Positions 45,183-55,903 are shown, numbered from the stretch's first letter. The stretch: DNA of 64,000 bases from Oculatella sp. LEGE 06141 (GCF_015207605.1 NZ_JADEWO010000021.1:34619-98618); one strand, 5' to 3'. Numbers and translations are program-made. The notes: a model not told the origin generated them from the sequence alone.

Positions 45183-46871
45183 ATGTCAGCAGAAGCCTGG
45201 ACTATTGTCTTAGTCATTCTTTCGTTCATCGTTTATATCTACATTGGTTGGCAATCTCGAGTTCGCGATACCAAAGGTTTTTTTGTTGCCGATCAGGGCG
45301 TTCCTGCCCTGGCAAATGGTGCTGCGACTGCGGCAGATTGGATGTCTGCGGCCTCTTTTATCTCGATGGCTGGCATCATTTCATTTCTGGGCTACGACGG
45401 TTCGATTTACCTGATGGGTTGGACCGGTGGCTATGTTTTACTAGCACTGTTGCTGGCTCCCTACCTGCGTAAATTTGGTAAGTATACAGTGCCTGATTTT
45501 GTGGGCGATCGCTACTATTCAGGTGTGGCTCGGTCGGTGGCCGTTGTTGCCGCTATTTTCATTTCTCTCACCTATGTAGCAGGGCAGATGCGGGGAGTTG
45601 GGATTGTTTTTAGCCGATTTCTTCAGGTGGATATCAACACCGGAGTAGTAATTGGCATGGTAATTGTGGCGTTTTTTGCCATTCTGGGTGGTATGAAAGG
45701 CATCACCTGGACGCAGGTGGCGCAGTATGGTGTGTTAATCGTTGCCTATCTAATTCCGGCGATCGCTATCTCCAGTCTTTTGACCGGAAATCCCATTCCC
45801 CAACTCAGTTTCACCTTTAGTGACATCGTGGAACGGCTGAATGGCATTCAAACCGATCTGGGCTTTCAGGCATATACTGAGCCGTTCGCCAATAAGCCAA
45901 TGATCGATGTGCTGTTTTTCACGATCGCGCTGATGGTTGGCACCGCAGGCTTACCGCATGTCATTGTCCGATTCTATACTGTTCCTAATGTGCAGGCTGC
46001 TCGTCGCTCTGCGGGTTGGGCGCTGCTCTTTATTGCCATTCTCTATACCACAGCTCCAGCGCTGGCAGCGTTTGCCCGCTATAACCTGATCGATAGCCTG
46101 CACAATCAGACGGTCGAACAAGTTCAACAATTAGATTGGGCAACTAAATGGGAAACGACACAGTTACTGGCATTTGATGACAAAAATGCGGATGGGCAGT
46201 TACAACTGACTCCCGATGAAACAACCAACGAAATTACCATTGACCGAGATATTGTAGTGCTGGCAACGCCTGAAGTTGCACAGTTGGCACCCTGGGTCAT
46301 TGCTTTAGTTGCAGCCGGGGGATTGGCGGCTGCGCTATCTACTGCATCAGGGTTGTTGCTGGTGATTTCGAGTGCCATTGCCCATGATGTTTACTACCGC
46401 ATGATCGATCCACATGCATCCGAGGCAAAGCGTTTGTTTCTAGGTCGGATCATGGTGGGGGTTGCTATTGTTGTGGCTGGTTACTTTGGTATCAATCCGC
46501 CGGGGTTTGTGGCAGAAGTGGTTGCCCTTGCTTTTGGTTTAGCAGCGTCTAGCTTCTTTCCAGTGATCATTCTGGGTGTGTTTGATAAACGGACGAATCG
46601 GGAAGGGGCGATCGCTGGCATGATCACAGGATTGGCGGTGACCAGTCTTTATGTGTTTAGCGTCAAATTTGGGGGAATGACTCCCTGGTTTGGAATTTCA
46701 GCCGAAGGGTTCGGTACGGTTGGGATGATTTTGAACTTTACTGTCACCTTTGTGGTGTCACGCTTTACTCCGCCGCCCCCGGCTGAAATTCAGAGGCTGG
46801 TTGATGATCTGCGTACGCCAGAACATGCTCCATCTGCCCTATCTGATATCGGTGAAGAGCAGCTCGATTAA
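45183..46871 (+). CDS. SSS-family sodium/solute symporter (VC_2705-type)
   Basis: 562 residues with about 13 helices. Typical family segments are GFFVADQGVPALANGAATAA, DWMSAASFISMAG, MRGVGIVFSRFL and GTAGLPHVIVRFYTVP. The partner gene is DUF4212, a pairing typical of the VC_2705 subfamily, which likely moves acetate or another small organic acid with sodium. Between helices, residues about 330-345 hold an EF-hand-like loop DDKNADGQLQLTPDE that could bind calcium. AAGGATT precedes the ATG. The C-terminal ~45 residues are cytosolic and polar. Confidence 0.9.
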   Translation: MSAEAWTIVLVILSFIVYIYIGWQSRVRDTKGFFVADQGVPALANGAATAADWMSAASFISMAGIISFLGYDGSIYLMGWTGGYVLLALLLAPYLRKFGKYTVPDFVGDRYYSGVARSVAVVAAIFISLTYVAGQMRGVGIVFSRFLQVDINTGVVIGMVIVAFFAILGGMKGITWTQVAQYGVLIVAYLIPAIAISSLLTGNPIPQLSFTFSDIVERLNGIQTDLGFQAYTEPFANKPMIDVLFFTIALMVGTAGLPHVIVRFYTVPNVQAARRSAGWALLFIAILYTTAPALAAFARYNLIDSLHNQTVEQVQQLDWATKWETTQLLAFDDKNADGQLQLTPDETTNEITIDRDIVVLATPEVAQLAPWVIALVAAGGLAAALSTASGLLLVISSAIAHDVYYRMIDPHASEAKRLFLGRIMVGVAIVVAGYFGINPPGFVAEVVALAFGLAASSFFPVIILGVFDKRTNREGAIAGMITGLAVTSLYVFSVKFGGMTPWFGISAEGFGTVGMILNFTVTFVVSRFTPPPPAEIQRLVDDLRTPEHAPSALSDIGEEQLD

Positions 46872-46928
46872 TGTCGCTCTTGGAAGTTACAAGGCGTTTT
46901 GCTGATTCTGTAATAGCCTTCGGACTGA

Positions 46929-46962
46929 AAAGGTCTGTGACTTCAAGAAGTCACAGACCTTT
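46929..46962 (+). terminator. Perfect 16-bp hairpin downstream of the symporter
   Basis: AAAGGTCTGTGACTTC / GAAGTCACAGACCTTT with a 2-nt centre, followed by T-rich DNA (GAGGCTTTTTTGAGACTTTTTTG), starts 58 bp past the stop codon. This is a strong terminator candidate. Confidence 0.75.
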
Positions 46963-47167
46963 GAGGCTTTTTTGAGACTTTTTTGAGATTTTAAAGGGTT
47001 CAGGCTTTCAGCCGTATTAGCCTCTGATGAGAGGTGCGTGCGTTCTGGTGCGTCCTGGCAACCCATGCTAAAGAGAAGAAAACAGCGCTCGAATAAACAC
47101 ACATCTGCAAGGCTCATTAGGAATAGGATGAAGTAGGAAGTTGTGGAAAGCGTGCTGTAGAAAGATT

Positions 47168-47257
47168 TTACAGCCATTTTCATTTGCATTCACCATACCC
47201 CAACCCCTACACCCATCTTGGTGAGACTGTGGCTTACTCGATTGAGAACTGCTGTAA
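47168..47257 (+). repeat. Interspersed ~90-bp element, copy C
   Basis: Begins TTACAGCCATTTTCATTTGC, ends GATTGAGAACTGCTGTAA. It has both canonical ends intact. Confidence 0.85.
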
Positions 47258-47401
47258 GAATTGATAGCACCGAGACGCACTGATCCTGATTACGCCCCTC
47301 ATCAACTTTTTTTTCATCAACAGTGTCAGTGAAGCCGTATAGCCGTTGCGATCGCATCAAAAGAGATAATTGATAGGTTTGAGCCTGAGTCCATCTGCAT
47401 C

Positions 47402-47529
47402 TATTAACCTGGCAGCCATTGATCTTAGGGCAAACCGTGTTTGGACTCCGCTCAGCACTCGCTCCCGTGTGGGGTGAGCGGAGTCGAACCCCAATCCCTT
47501 ATGCCAAATCTTTTATTGCCAGGTTAATA
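47402..47529. mobile_element. 128-bp MITE-like element with 13-bp terminal inverted repeats
   Basis: TATTAACCTGGCA (47402-47414) and TGCCAGGTTAATA (47517-47529) are perfect inverted repeats. Inside is a second inverted repeat, GACTCCGCTCA (47444-47454) and TGAGCGGAGTC (47475-47485). The nested palindrome, small size and lack of a gene fit a non-autonomous mobile element. No clear target duplication was seen, and only one copy is in the window. Confidence 0.55.
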
Positions 47530-47709
47530 CTTCTACCATCAACTCGCGAATTTACTGTCAATTTGTGCTTAACAGAGCTTGATTCTCTCGACTTTACTTA
47601 ATTGGACAGATGAGAAGAGTTGAGGTATTTTTTACGCTGATGCAACCGTTGCTATGATTTGCCGATTTATCAATTTTTTATTTCCCTTCAAGGAATAAAG
47701 CGATACCTG

Positions 47710-47892
47710 ATGGTACACCACATTTATAAACCGGGAGATAGTGAAACCATCGCTTATCAACCACTCATTGATCGGGACGTTGGAGTGTGGACGCATCGAT
47801 TAACCAAAAAGGCACGCAATTATCGATTTTGGCTAAACAGACAAAGCAACAGAATCGATAAAAGGCATGACAGTTTGAAATCTCGATCGTAA
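47710..47892 (+). CDS. Possible small hypothetical protein
   Basis: 60 residues, basic, beginning MVHHIYKPGDSETIAYQPLID with no membrane span or known motif. An AAGGAAT lies 13 bp upstream of the ATG, rather far. It is kept as a weak call because composition is protein-like and the frame is clean up to the DHA2 gene. Confidence 0.3.
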   Translation: MVHHIYKPGDSETIAYQPLIDRDVGVWTHRLTKKARNYRFWLNRQSNRIDKRHDSLKSRS

Positions 47893-47928
47893 GTGCAACA
47901 TGTTTAAGCAGGATAGCTTTCTAGATCC

Positions 47929-49374
47929 ATGAATCCTAACACACCCCTTGTGCCTAGCTCATCTCCCCCACCTGCCCGCGCTAAGTGGTGGGTCATGTTA
48001 GGTGTAGGGCTAGGCGTTTTAATGTTTACGCTGGATACCAGTATTGTCAATATCGCACTGCCGACTCTAGTAGAAGCATTTCAAACGACCTTTGCCACAG
48101 TTGAGTGGGTAGTGTTGAGCTATTTGCTGGTGGTAACTGCTCTGGTTTTGGGAGCGGCGCGCCTGGGCGATATGGTTGGCAAGAAACGCCTTTACCTGGG
48201 TGGGTTGATTGTATTTACCATCAGTTCCCTACTCTGTGGGCTATCGCCAGGGGTGGGTTGGTTAATTGGCTTCCGAGCACTTCAAGGGTTTGGAGCAGTG
48301 ATGATTTCTGCTCTGGGTGCAGCGATCGTAACAGAGGCTTTTCCTGATGCGGAACGGGGACGGGCATTAGGAATTATTGGAGCGGTTGTATCTCTTGGAA
48401 TTGCCCTGGGTCCAACCGTCGGCGGGGTGCTAATTGGACTATGGGATTGGCGCATGATCTTTTTGGTGAATGTTCCGATTGGGATCTTTGCCAGTTTTGT
48501 TGTCGCTCGAAATGTACCCGCAAACCGCTATCCGCTATCCAGTCAAACGTTTGACTGGATGGGTTTAGTCCTGATGACGATCGCCCTCATCAGCTTCGCT
48601 TTGGGTATGACTCATGGTCAGGAGGCTGGCTTTGGCCATCCAGTAACGCTGGGTCTGTTGGCGATCGCAGTTGTCGGCTTAACCCTCTTCCTTCGGCTAG
48701 AGTCTAAGCTAAATGCTCCCTTGATAGATTTGTTCCTATTCCGCAATCGCCAGTTCAGTCTCAGCTTGCTGATAGGCATTTTAGTTTTTATTGTCATTGC
48801 CGGAACGATCTTTATCCTGCCTTTTTTCCTAGAACTGGTGTTGGATTACCCCACGTCCCACGCAGGCTTATTGCTGGCAGTATCGCCTGTTTTGGGCGGA
48901 ATTGTAGCTCCTTTTTCAGGAAACCTATCGGATCGTTTTGGTACTCGTATCATCAGTCTAATTGGTCTTATATTGATGGTGATGGGCTGTTTGTTCATGA
49001 GCACCTTCCATGCTCAAATGACGGATCTGGGATACATTGTCCGGGTTGCACCGTTTGGCATTGGATTGGGAATGTTTCAGTCGCCCAATAACAGTGCCAT
49101 TATGGGATCGATTCCCCCAGAGCGGCTCGGCATCGCGTCTGGATTACTTTCTCTCACTCGTACATTGGGACAAACAACAGGTGTTCCGCTCCTGGGTGCC
49201 ATTTTTGCTGGAATGGTGTTAACGCACTCTACAGCAACAGCAGTGACAGAAGCCCCTCCTCAGGCTCTTGTTGCCGGTGTGCAAATGACCCTTAAAATCG
49301 CTGCTGCTATCCTGACGATCGCGGTATCAATTGCCTTTCTATTATGGCGATCGCGTCGTTTCACCTCTCGATAA
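47929..49374 (+). CDS. DHA2-family MFS drug/proton antiporter (14 TM)
   Basis: 481 residues with fourteen hydrophobic helices. Signatures: FTLDTSIVNIALPTL in helix 1 (motif D1 of the 14-span exporters), GARLGDMVGKKRLYL in the loop after helix 2 (motif A), RALQGFGAVMISALGAAIV (motif B) and LGIIGAVVSLGIALGPTVGG with VLIGLWDWRMIFLVNVP (motif C). These belong to the EmrB/QacA group, which expels lipophilic compounds using the proton gradient. No regulator gene is adjacent, so its substrate and control are unknown. Confidence 0.92.
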   Translation: MNPNTPLVPSSSPPPARAKWWVMLGVGLGVLMFTLDTSIVNIALPTLVEAFQTTFATVEWVVLSYLLVVTALVLGAARLGDMVGKKRLYLGGLIVFTISSLLCGLSPGVGWLIGFRALQGFGAVMISALGAAIVTEAFPDAERGRALGIIGAVVSLGIALGPTVGGVLIGLWDWRMIFLVNVPIGIFASFVVARNVPANRYPLSSQTFDWMGLVLMTIALISFALGMTHGQEAGFGHPVTLGLLAIAVVGLTLFLRLESKLNAPLIDLFLFRNRQFSLSLLIGILVFIVIAGTIFILPFFLELVLDYPTSHAGLLLAVSPVLGGIVAPFSGNLSDRFGTRIISLIGLILMVMGCLFMSTFHAQMTDLGYIVRVAPFGIGLGMFQSPNNSAIMGSIPPERLGIASGLLSLTRTLGQTTGVPLLGAIFAGMVLTHSTATAVTEAPPQALVAGVQMTLKIAAAILTIAVSIAFLLWRSRRFTSR

Positions 49375-49732
49375 TTTATTTGTGGCAGAGGTAAAGCAAA
49401 ACATTCGCGGCGTCAATTTGTTTGCTGGTGTGGTATGAATACTGATAAGTGCGATCGTCACACCCATCGGTATTTACGGGTTATGCGTCAACAATCAAAG
49501 CCAAAGGCGTCCCTGAGGGTACATTGATTAACTTGCGTTCTGTCGTTCTTAACGTATTCTTTATCACCCGCACTCGATGTTACCTTTTACCGAACATCAC
49601 CTTGCGTTTTCACAATTCCTTGATTGTTTAACCCTCTGAATAATCTCGTAAAATTCGTACATCCACTAATGCTCGGGGCAACGCCCTCAAGCTAGTATAA
49701 ATTCGCACATCAACCAGATTTAGGGCACCAGT
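49375..49732. other. Intergenic region with a paired 16-bp repeat
   Basis: About 360 bp. AAATTCGTACATCCAC (49651-49666) recurs as AAATTCGCACATCAAC (49699-49714), 48 bp apart, just upstream of the RTX/Calx-beta gene. The pair may mark a regulator site. No gene is supported. Confidence 0.45.
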
Positions 49733-50743
49733 ATGTCAGACCACAAACCCCAAGTTAGTATTCTGCTTGATCCAGAGGTGGCAGTAGAGGGAGGTGAAAC
49801 AACCACACTTTCGTTTGTGTTAGACAAACCTGCTCCAGCAGGAGGATTAGAGGTTCAGTTCCGGGTGACAAGTTCAGATGGAATGCCCGGAGACGGCACC
49901 TTTCCCGCATCGCTATTTGTAAATGTCGCTAGCTTTAGACCCGTTGAATTTTTTCCTAATGGTGATGCCATTTTCTCAGCATTGATCACTGAAGGATCTC
50001 TGTTCGGAAGCGTTGAAATTGCCTATATTGTAGACGCCATGACAGAGTCACCGGAGGTAGAACCTTTAACGTTGCTACCCAGCGAGCACTACACCATTGA
50101 TCCATTCAACAGTAAAGCGACGATCGCTATCCTTGATTTTCCAACCACTGCCACGATTGCAGGAACAGATGCTAACAACATTTTGAATGGAACCAGCGCT
50201 GCTGAATTCATCAAAGGGTTAGGGGGCAATGATGTCATCTATGGGAACGGTGGTAGCGATATACTCGAAGGCAATGACGGTAACGATACACTGACCGGCT
50301 CAGACAGCCGTGAGTTCATTAACGGTGGCAAAAATAATGACACTCTTTACGGCAATGGCGGTAGAGATGTGCTGGTCGGTGGTTCAGGAAACGATTTAAT
50401 TTATGGTGGTGGCGGTGCAGACCAGATTGAAGGTGGACTAGGAAACGATACCATTTATGTGAACGGGGGGGCAGATATTGTCAACAGTGGAGCAGGATTT
50501 GATACCGTTTGGCTAGGATCTGGTCGAGCCACCGTTACGCTCAAAACAGGGAATGGGCATGACACAATAAATGGCTTCCAACTTGATATGACACGGTTCC
50601 GAGTCGGTAGCCTTGATGGTCTTTCCTTCGTTGATAGCGCAAAAGGGGCCCAAGTTTTTCAAGGATCTGACTTACTGGCGACTGTTTCCCAGATGTCTGC
50701 CGCTCAGTTAGATAGCAATAAGAGCACCATTTTTGTTGTTTGA
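49733..50743 (+). CDS. Calx-beta / RTX calcium-binding protein
   Basis: 336 residues with no Sec signal. The N-terminal ~140 residues resemble a Calx-beta-type beta-sandwich (PQVSILLDPEVAVEGGETTT, YTIDPFNSKATIAILDF). From about 150 come RTX nonapeptides: GGNDVIYGNGG, GGSDILEGNDG, GGRDVLVGGSG, GGADQIEGGLG and GGADIVNSG. The C-terminus has the beta-strand cap GHDTINGFQLDMTRFRVG. It is likely a type I-secreted surface or matrix protein. It lies downstream of an unrelated exporter and has its own leader with a repeated 16-mer. Confidence 0.88.
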   Translation: MSDHKPQVSILLDPEVAVEGGETTTLSFVLDKPAPAGGLEVQFRVTSSDGMPGDGTFPASLFVNVASFRPVEFFPNGDAIFSALITEGSLFGSVEIAYIVDAMTESPEVEPLTLLPSEHYTIDPFNSKATIAILDFPTTATIAGTDANNILNGTSAAEFIKGLGGNDVIYGNGGSDILEGNDGNDTLTGSDSREFINGGKNNDTLYGNGGRDVLVGGSGNDLIYGGGGADQIEGGLGNDTIYVNGGADIVNSGAGFDTVWLGSGRATVTLKTGNGHDTINGFQLDMTRFRVGSLDGLSFVDSAKGAQVFQGSDLLATVSQMSAAQLDSNKSTIFVV

Positions 50744-50866
50744 TCCGTATCTAAACATGTCACACTGCTGCTAATTTCGAACGTTACTAACACTAAAGAC
50801 GCTTTTGGGTAGGTGAAGCATATTCGCCTACCTTTTCACGAAAAAGGCTCCTCAGATGAAGTCGTC

Positions 50867-50963
50867 TTACAACCATTTTCATTTTCATTCACCACACCCT
50901 ACACCCTACACCTCACACCTATCTTGGCGAGGCTGTGGCTGACTCGATTGAGAACTGCTGTAA
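50867..50963 (+). repeat. Interspersed ~90-bp element, copy D
   Basis: Begins TTACAACCATTTTCATTTTC and ends GATTGAGAACTGCTGTAA, with two CCCTACA units in the middle. It lies 124 bp after the RTX/Calx-beta gene. Confidence 0.85.
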
Positions 50964-50998
50964 GAGGCTGTTTGAAAGGTGTTAATCACAACTCAAAT

Positions 50999-51035
50999 GC
51001 CCTGTAAACCTTCCAATCTGGGAGATTTACAGGGC
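50999..51035 (-). terminator. Hairpin downstream of the signalling block
   Basis: Perfect 10-bp arms GCCCTGTAAA / TTTACAGGGC with a 17-nt loop, starting 34 bp after the stop of the minus-strand kinase gene at 51069. It probably ends transcription of the two-component block. Confidence 0.65.
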
Positions 51036-51068
51036 TAATGCAACTATTTGGTAGGGGTCAAACAACCC

Positions 51069-52361
51069 TTAAGCCTCGACAGGGATCTGAATGATAAATT
51101 CTGTACCTTGACCCAAATCAGACTCTACGTCCAGCGTTCCTCGGTGTTTCTCTACCACAATTTGATGAGAAATTGCCAATCCCAAACCTGTGCCTTCACC
51201 TACCGCTTTAGTTGTAAACAGATGGTCGAATATTTTTGGTTTAACGTCTTTTGAGATCCCAATTCCATTATCTCGAATTCGGATCTGCACCTGAGATTGA
51301 TTGTCAACGGTTTGAGTGTGAAGCGTAATTTGATTAGGACTTTCCTGAATCTCCTCAAAACTGCGCTTTGTGCTTACTTCATCCAATGCATCGATCGCAT
51401 TCGATAAGATGTTCATAAACACCTGATTGAGTTGTCCAGCATAGCATTCTACTTCAGGTATTTCACCATAGTTGCGAACAATTTCAATCTCAGGACGAAA
51501 TTCATTCGCTTTCAGCCGATGCTTGAGGATCATTAACGTGCTGTCGATACCATCATGAACATTGAAGGGAATGGGGCGATCGCTATCTAAGCGGGAAAAC
51601 GTTCGTAAGCTAGTACTGATGTGGCGAATTCGATTCACCCCGTCTTTCATAGATGCGATCAATTGCGGAAAATCTTCCCGTACATAGTCTAAATCTATCT
51701 CTTCAATAGTCCTTTGAAGGGTTGGGCTGGGATGAAGCAATTCGGCTTGGTAACCGTCAATTAGCGTCAGCAAATCATAGATATAGGCTTGGGCGGGCTG
51801 CAAGTTTCCAGCAATGAAGCTCAACGGGTTATTGATCTCGTGTGCCACCCCAGCCACCAGATTACCCAATGCCGACATCTTTTCGTTTTGAATGAGTTGA
51901 AGCTGAGACTGGCGCAGTTGGTTGAGGGTAGTTTGCAACTCCTCTGTTTGTTCTGCCACGATCTGTCCTAGATGCTTGGTGATGTGGTGTAACTGTAGAT
52001 GAGTGTGAACCCGCGCTAGTAATTCTTGTTCTTGAAAAGGCTTGGTGATGTAATCTACGGCACCCAGTGCAAATCCTTTGACTTTACTTTCGGTATCGGT
52101 CAACGCCGTCATAAAGATTATGGGAATACCAGCAGTAGCAGGATTAGATTTTAACTGCTGACAGGTTTCAAAGCCGTCGATACCAGGCATTTGAACATCG
52201 AGCAAGATTAAGTCAGGTGGATGAGATTGCACCCGTTTCAGGACACGATCGCCATCGATAGCGGTCACTACTTTGTAGCCTGCTTCCGACAGTGTTTCAC
52301 TCAGCACTTCTAGGTTGGCAATCATGTCATCAACAATCAAAACCCGTCCTTTACTTGACAT
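51069..52361 (-). CDS. Receiver-histidine kinase (REC-HisKA-HATPase)
   Basis: 430 residues, soluble. An N-terminal receiver (about 1-125) has LIVDDM, the aspartate in [10 protein letters not shown] and lysine in ITKPFQ. A coiled coil leads to the H-box [13 protein letters not shown], then [24 protein letters not shown] and [14 protein letters not shown]. The reversed order (receiver first) is typical of cyanobacterial kinases that receive phosphate from an upstream hybrid kinase. The ATG at 52361 follows AGGAGA and overlaps the end of the hybrid kinase gene by 11 bp, so the two are co-translated and likely work in one relay. Confidence 0.93.
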   Translation of the reverse strand: MSSKGRVLIVDDMIANLEVLSETLSEAGYKVVTAIDGDRVLKRVQSHPPDLILLDVQMPGIDGFETCQQLKSNPATAGIPIIFMTALTDTESKVKGFALGAVDYITKPFQEQELLARVHTHLQLHHITKHLGQIVAEQTEELQTTLNQLRQSQLQLIQNEKMSALGNLVAGVAHEINNPLSFIAGNLQPAQAYIYDLLTLIDGYQAELLHPSPTLQRTIEEIDLDYVREDFPQLIASMKDGVNRIRHISTSLRTFSRLDSDRPIPFNVHDGIDSTLMILKHRLKANEFRPEIEIVRNYGEIPEVECYAGQLNQVFMNILSNAIDALDEVSTKRSFEEIQESPNQITLHTQTVDNQSQVQIRIRDNGIGISKDVKPKIFDHLFTTKAVGEGTGLGLAISHQIVVEKHRGTLDVESDLGQGTEFIIQIPVEA

Positions 52362-55110
52362 GATGCTTCTCCTTTGCCAACTGCTGTTCCAGCAGATCTT
52401 CAATTTCTTCAGCTTTAAACTGCTTTGCAAGATGAAGAATAGGAGTGACAAAGCCAATGTAGCGAGCATCGGCTTGAGCCAGTTGTTCTACCCGTATGCG
52501 TAACTGTTGTAAGTCTCCTTCCTGTGCCAAGTCCAGCAATGCTGTCATCTCGGTGGTATCCGGCAGTACAATCTCGTCTGAGGGCGTTGCCAGATTCAGT
52601 GTTTGGGCAGTCTCATTCACGTTGACTTCATAGCGCCATTTCAGTTCTAAATAGGTAGCCAGCAGGTCAAATAATTCACGTGCTTCCACAGGCTTTGCCA
52701 AGAAGTCATCTGCACCTGCTGTCAACGCCATATCTCGATCGGCCTGAGCAACCGATGCTGAAGAGACAATAATCTTCTGATGCTGTAAATCGTCTGCACC
52801 GCGCACCTGCTTGAGCATTTCGAACCCATCCATGTTTGGCATTGCTATGTCTGTAATGACAAGATCGGGTTGCTCTTGACGCATCTTTTCGATGCCTTGC
52901 TGCCCATCTTCTGCCTCAGCGATTGTAAACCCAAGGGGATGCAGTAAGTTGAATAAGACACTGCGGTTTTCCCAACGATCGTCTACTACGAGAATTCGGC
53001 GAGGTACGCCCGTGTAGCCCACGATCTGTTGATCGACATTAGTGGATGTTCGTTGCACCCAATCTGCTGCGATCGGTAGTCTGACACTAAATGAAAAGTC
53101 ACTGCCAACACCCAGTTGGCTCTTAACCTGGATTATTCCACCCATCAGTTGCACAATCTTTTGGCTGATAGCCAGCCCTAACCCTGTTCCTTCGGCTTGA
53201 CGTTTGCGATCGCCCACTTGTTCAAACACCTGGAAGAGCTTATCAGTGTCCTCATGGGCAATCCCCATCCCTGTATCTGCCACTTGAAACTGAATTAAGG
53301 GGGCAGTCAGGTCTTCCTGTACCACTTCCACACTAAACGTAACGGCTCCTTCATCAGTAAATTTGATGCCATTGCCGATCAGGTTAATTAAAACCTGACG
53401 TAAGCGTTTCTCATCGACGAGGATTCCCTCCGGCAAATTGGGAGCGGGATAATACACGAAATCAATCTTCTTCTGCTCTGCCCGAATTTGACAGATTTCA
53501 ACCACACCCTGAAGGAAGGAAGGAAAATGCAATGCTTTGGGAGTAAGCTCTAGTTTTCGAGCCTCAATTTTAGAGAGATCTAGTACATCATTAATCAGGG
53601 TAAGTAAATGCGATCCGCATTGATGAATAATCTCTACTCCACGACGTTCTTTCTCAAGCAGAGCTTTGGAACGACTGAGAATTTGAGCATATCCCAGAAT
53701 GCCGTTTAAGGGCGTACGGAGTTCATGGCTCATATTCGCCAAAAATTCGCTTTTGGCCTGGTTCGCGCTGTCTGCCAGTTCCTTGGCTTGCTGAAGTTCG
53801 GTTGTGCGTTCTGTCACTCGATGTTCCAGGTCTTCGTTTGATTTTTGCAGGGCGACAAACGAATCGCGTAACTGTTGAGTCATGTGGTTGAATGCATACG
53901 CCAGCACGCTCAATTCTTTAACGCTAGCCGCTTCGACAGTCTGATCGAGATTGCCACTGGCCACGGCCTCCGATGCCTGGCTCAAACGCTTCAGAGGTTG
54001 AGTGATCCAACGGGAGGTATACCAACCCAGTAGCACCGTCACCACCAGCGTTCCAGCGCATAAAAGCAAGGTTGTGCGGGTATTGGCATTGATCTGCTGC
54101 ATGAAATCCGACTCTGGAACCACAACCACACCCAGCCAATCGATACCACGCTCATCTTGAATTGGTACAACCTGTACAAAGTACCGTTGACCCTCAATGT
54201 TAAAGTCAACCGATTGGTTCTCTGCGATGGTGGTGAAGTCACCGAATTCTTGAAGGAGTTGTTGGGCAGTGGATTGAATCAGCAGGTCTTCGGCATTGGT
54301 GGCTTGAATACGCTCCAGATCTCTCCCCTTGATAACAAAGGGTTGTGAAATAACGGAGCTGGCGACCAGATCCCCCGATCGTTCCATGATGAACACGGTT
54401 CCGGTTTTACCAATCTCAAGCGTTTGAAGAAAATCGTGAATTTGCCCGACCTCAAAGCGAGTCGCACCAACACCCAGCAAAGCATTGGTTTCAGAATAGA
54501 GGGGACGGGTCAAACTGGTTGTGATAGCTGACTCATTTGAAACATTGACAAAGAAAGATGTCCAACCGGACTGTTGCTGTTCAATGGCGGTTTGATACCA
54601 GGGACGAGTGCGTGGATCAAATTCATCTTCTTTTACCAGTTCAGCGCGTTTACCCTGTTCATCTAACCGATACACTTCACGTTTAGGAACAGCCGCTGCC
54701 GTTCCGGTACGAGCCATTAGCTCACCATTAGCCAGTTGTTCCACCAGCACAGAACTGCCATCTGGCAGGGCTACACTAATGGCAATGACTAATTTTTCAT
54801 CTACTAAACGCCATAGGTATCGTTCGAGTTTGAGTTGATTGGTCAAATCAACTTGATCGGTTTGAATGGCTTCGGAAACCGTATCCAGGACCATGGCTTC
54901 CTGTTCTAGTCGGTTCAAAACCTGTTGCTTGGTGCGATCTCCCACCTCTTGGCTCAGTCTCACCGCCAGATCATTAACGGCTTGCTGCCCACTCCGAAAC
55001 GAAAGATAACCTATCAACCCCACGGCTGCAAAGACTTGAAGTACAAATGGAACGACTAATAGACCTCTAAGAGGTAAGGAGTTGCGCTTTATTAAACTAG
55101 GTTGCATCAT
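52351..55110 (-). CDS. Hybrid histidine kinase with dCACHE sensor
   Basis: 919 residues. Helix 1 (about 14-36) and helix 2 (about 348-368) enclose a ~300-residue double-CACHE periplasmic sensor ([20 protein letters not shown] motif), which binds small ligands. Then HAMP (about 370-425), coiled coil, HisKA (H-box [14 protein letters not shown]), ATPase ([33 protein letters not shown]) and receiver (about 715-835; [19 protein letters not shown]). The ~80-residue acidic tail is helical. Overlap with the receiver-kinase gene downstream suggests coupled expression. Confidence 0.93.
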   Translation of the reverse strand: MMQPSLIKRNSLPLRGLLVVPFVLQVFAAVGLIGYLSFRSGQQAVNDLAVRLSQEVGDRTKQQVLNRLEQEAMVLDTVSEAIQTDQVDLTNQLKLERYLWRLVDEKLVIAISVALPDGSSVLVEQLANGELMARTGTAAAVPKREVYRLDEQGKRAELVKEDEFDPRTRPWYQTAIEQQQSGWTSFFVNVSNESAITTSLTRPLYSETNALLGVGATRFEVGQIHDFLQTLEIGKTGTVFIMERSGDLVASSVISQPFVIKGRDLERIQATNAEDLLIQSTAQQLLQEFGDFTTIAENQSVDFNIEGQRYFVQVVPIQDERGIDWLGVVVVPESDFMQQINANTRTTLLLCAGTLVVTVLLGWYTSRWITQPLKRLSQASEAVASGNLDQTVEAASVKELSVLAYAFNHMTQQLRDSFVALQKSNEDLEHRVTERTTELQQAKELADSANQAKSEFLANMSHELRTPLNGILGYAQILSRSKALLEKERRGVEIIHQCGSHLLTLINDVLDLSKIEARKLELTPKALHFPSFLQGVVEICQIRAEQKKIDFVYYPAPNLPEGILVDEKRLRQVLINLIGNGIKFTDEGAVTFSVEVVQEDLTAPLIQFQVADTGMGIAHEDTDKLFQVFEQVGDRKRQAEGTGLGLAISQKIVQLMGGIIQVKSQLGVGSDFSFSVRLPIAADWVQRTSTNVDQQIVGYTGVPRRILVVDDRWENRSVLFNLLHPLGFTIAEAEDGQQGIEKMRQEQPDLVITDIAMPNMDGFEMLKQVRGADDLQHQKIIVSSASVAQADRDMALTAGADDFLAKPVEARELFDLLATYLELKWRYEVNVNETAQTLNLATPSDEIVLPDTTEMTALLDLAQEGDLQQLRIRVEQLAQADARYIGFVTPILHLAKQFKAEEIEDLLEQQLAKEKHHVK

Positions 55111-55322
55111 TGTCTACCGCCCGGATGTGGCAGAGAAGTTGTAAGCTAGAGTACCCCTGATTCACAGAGGACTAACGCAACCATATTCTGGTTCCATCTT
55201 GAAACTGAGGGTTGCCTGTTATTTTCGTACGTCAACAGATTAGGAAACGTTCTAAGGTATCCATACAGAGGGTGACGGGCGAAAAGTAGGCAATTTCAGG
55301 AAATACTGATAGTCTCAATCCT

Positions 55323-55903
55323 ATGGAAAACCAACCGCCCCATTTTCTTGCCGAGATTTCTGATACCGACTAGGAAAAGACCCTAGAGAGTGTCAAGAGA
55401 TTAGTGGAGCAATTACTGGAGCGGATTGCGGCTTTAGAAGAGCAGCAAGAGCACCTGGAAGAACAGTTGAAGCGGAACTCGCAGAATTCGTCGCACCCCC
55501 TTCACAAGATGTGTTGCCAGGGTTTAAGCCGAAGCCCAAAGAGCAAGGCAAGAAAAGACGGGGAGGTCAACCGGGGCATGAAGGACACTCGCAGAGGTTG
55601 TATGCAGCGGAAGAGTGCACTGGGATTGAAGAGCATTACCCCAGCCATTGTTGGGGGTGCGGCGAGGCATTAAGTGGTTCTGATGCAGCACCCCAACGAT
55701 GTCAAATCGTCGAGATTCCACCCCTGCGTCCAATGGTCGTAGAGCATCGGTTTCATGCCTTGGATTGTCCGAGTTGTGAGGTAAGGACTCGTGCACATGA
55801 TGGCGCAGTGGTAGATGGCAGTCGGTATGGCGACCGTTTATTGCTAATTTTTCTTCGCCAGTCGCCTGACTCCCTGTACGGATACCTCCCATCTATGCCC
55901 TAA
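55323..55903 (+). pseudogene. IS66-family transposase N-terminal relic
   Basis: An ATG at 55323 begins MENQPPHFLAEI and meets TAG at 55371. The frame continues with the leucine-rich LLERIAALEEQQEHLEEQLK coil, then shifts frame near 55497 into KEQGKKRRGGQPGHEGHS and a zinc-ribbon CWGCGEAL ... CPSC. The catalytic DDE domain is missing. Its end runs 11 bp into the kinase gene on the other strand. It splits the signalling block. Confidence 0.88.

Noticed and set aside
46887..47189. 100-codon minus-strand frame after the symporter
   Set aside because: It reads through the perfect 16-bp terminator hairpin and part of the 90-bp element.
47475..47492. tRNA-like GAGTCGAACCCC string
   Set aside because: No acceptor, D- or T-arm pairing surrounds it; it is part of the inner inverted repeat.
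49449..49631. 60-codon plus-strand frame after the DHA2 gene
   Set aside because: No ribosome site, no hydrophobic or conserved pattern; probably chance.
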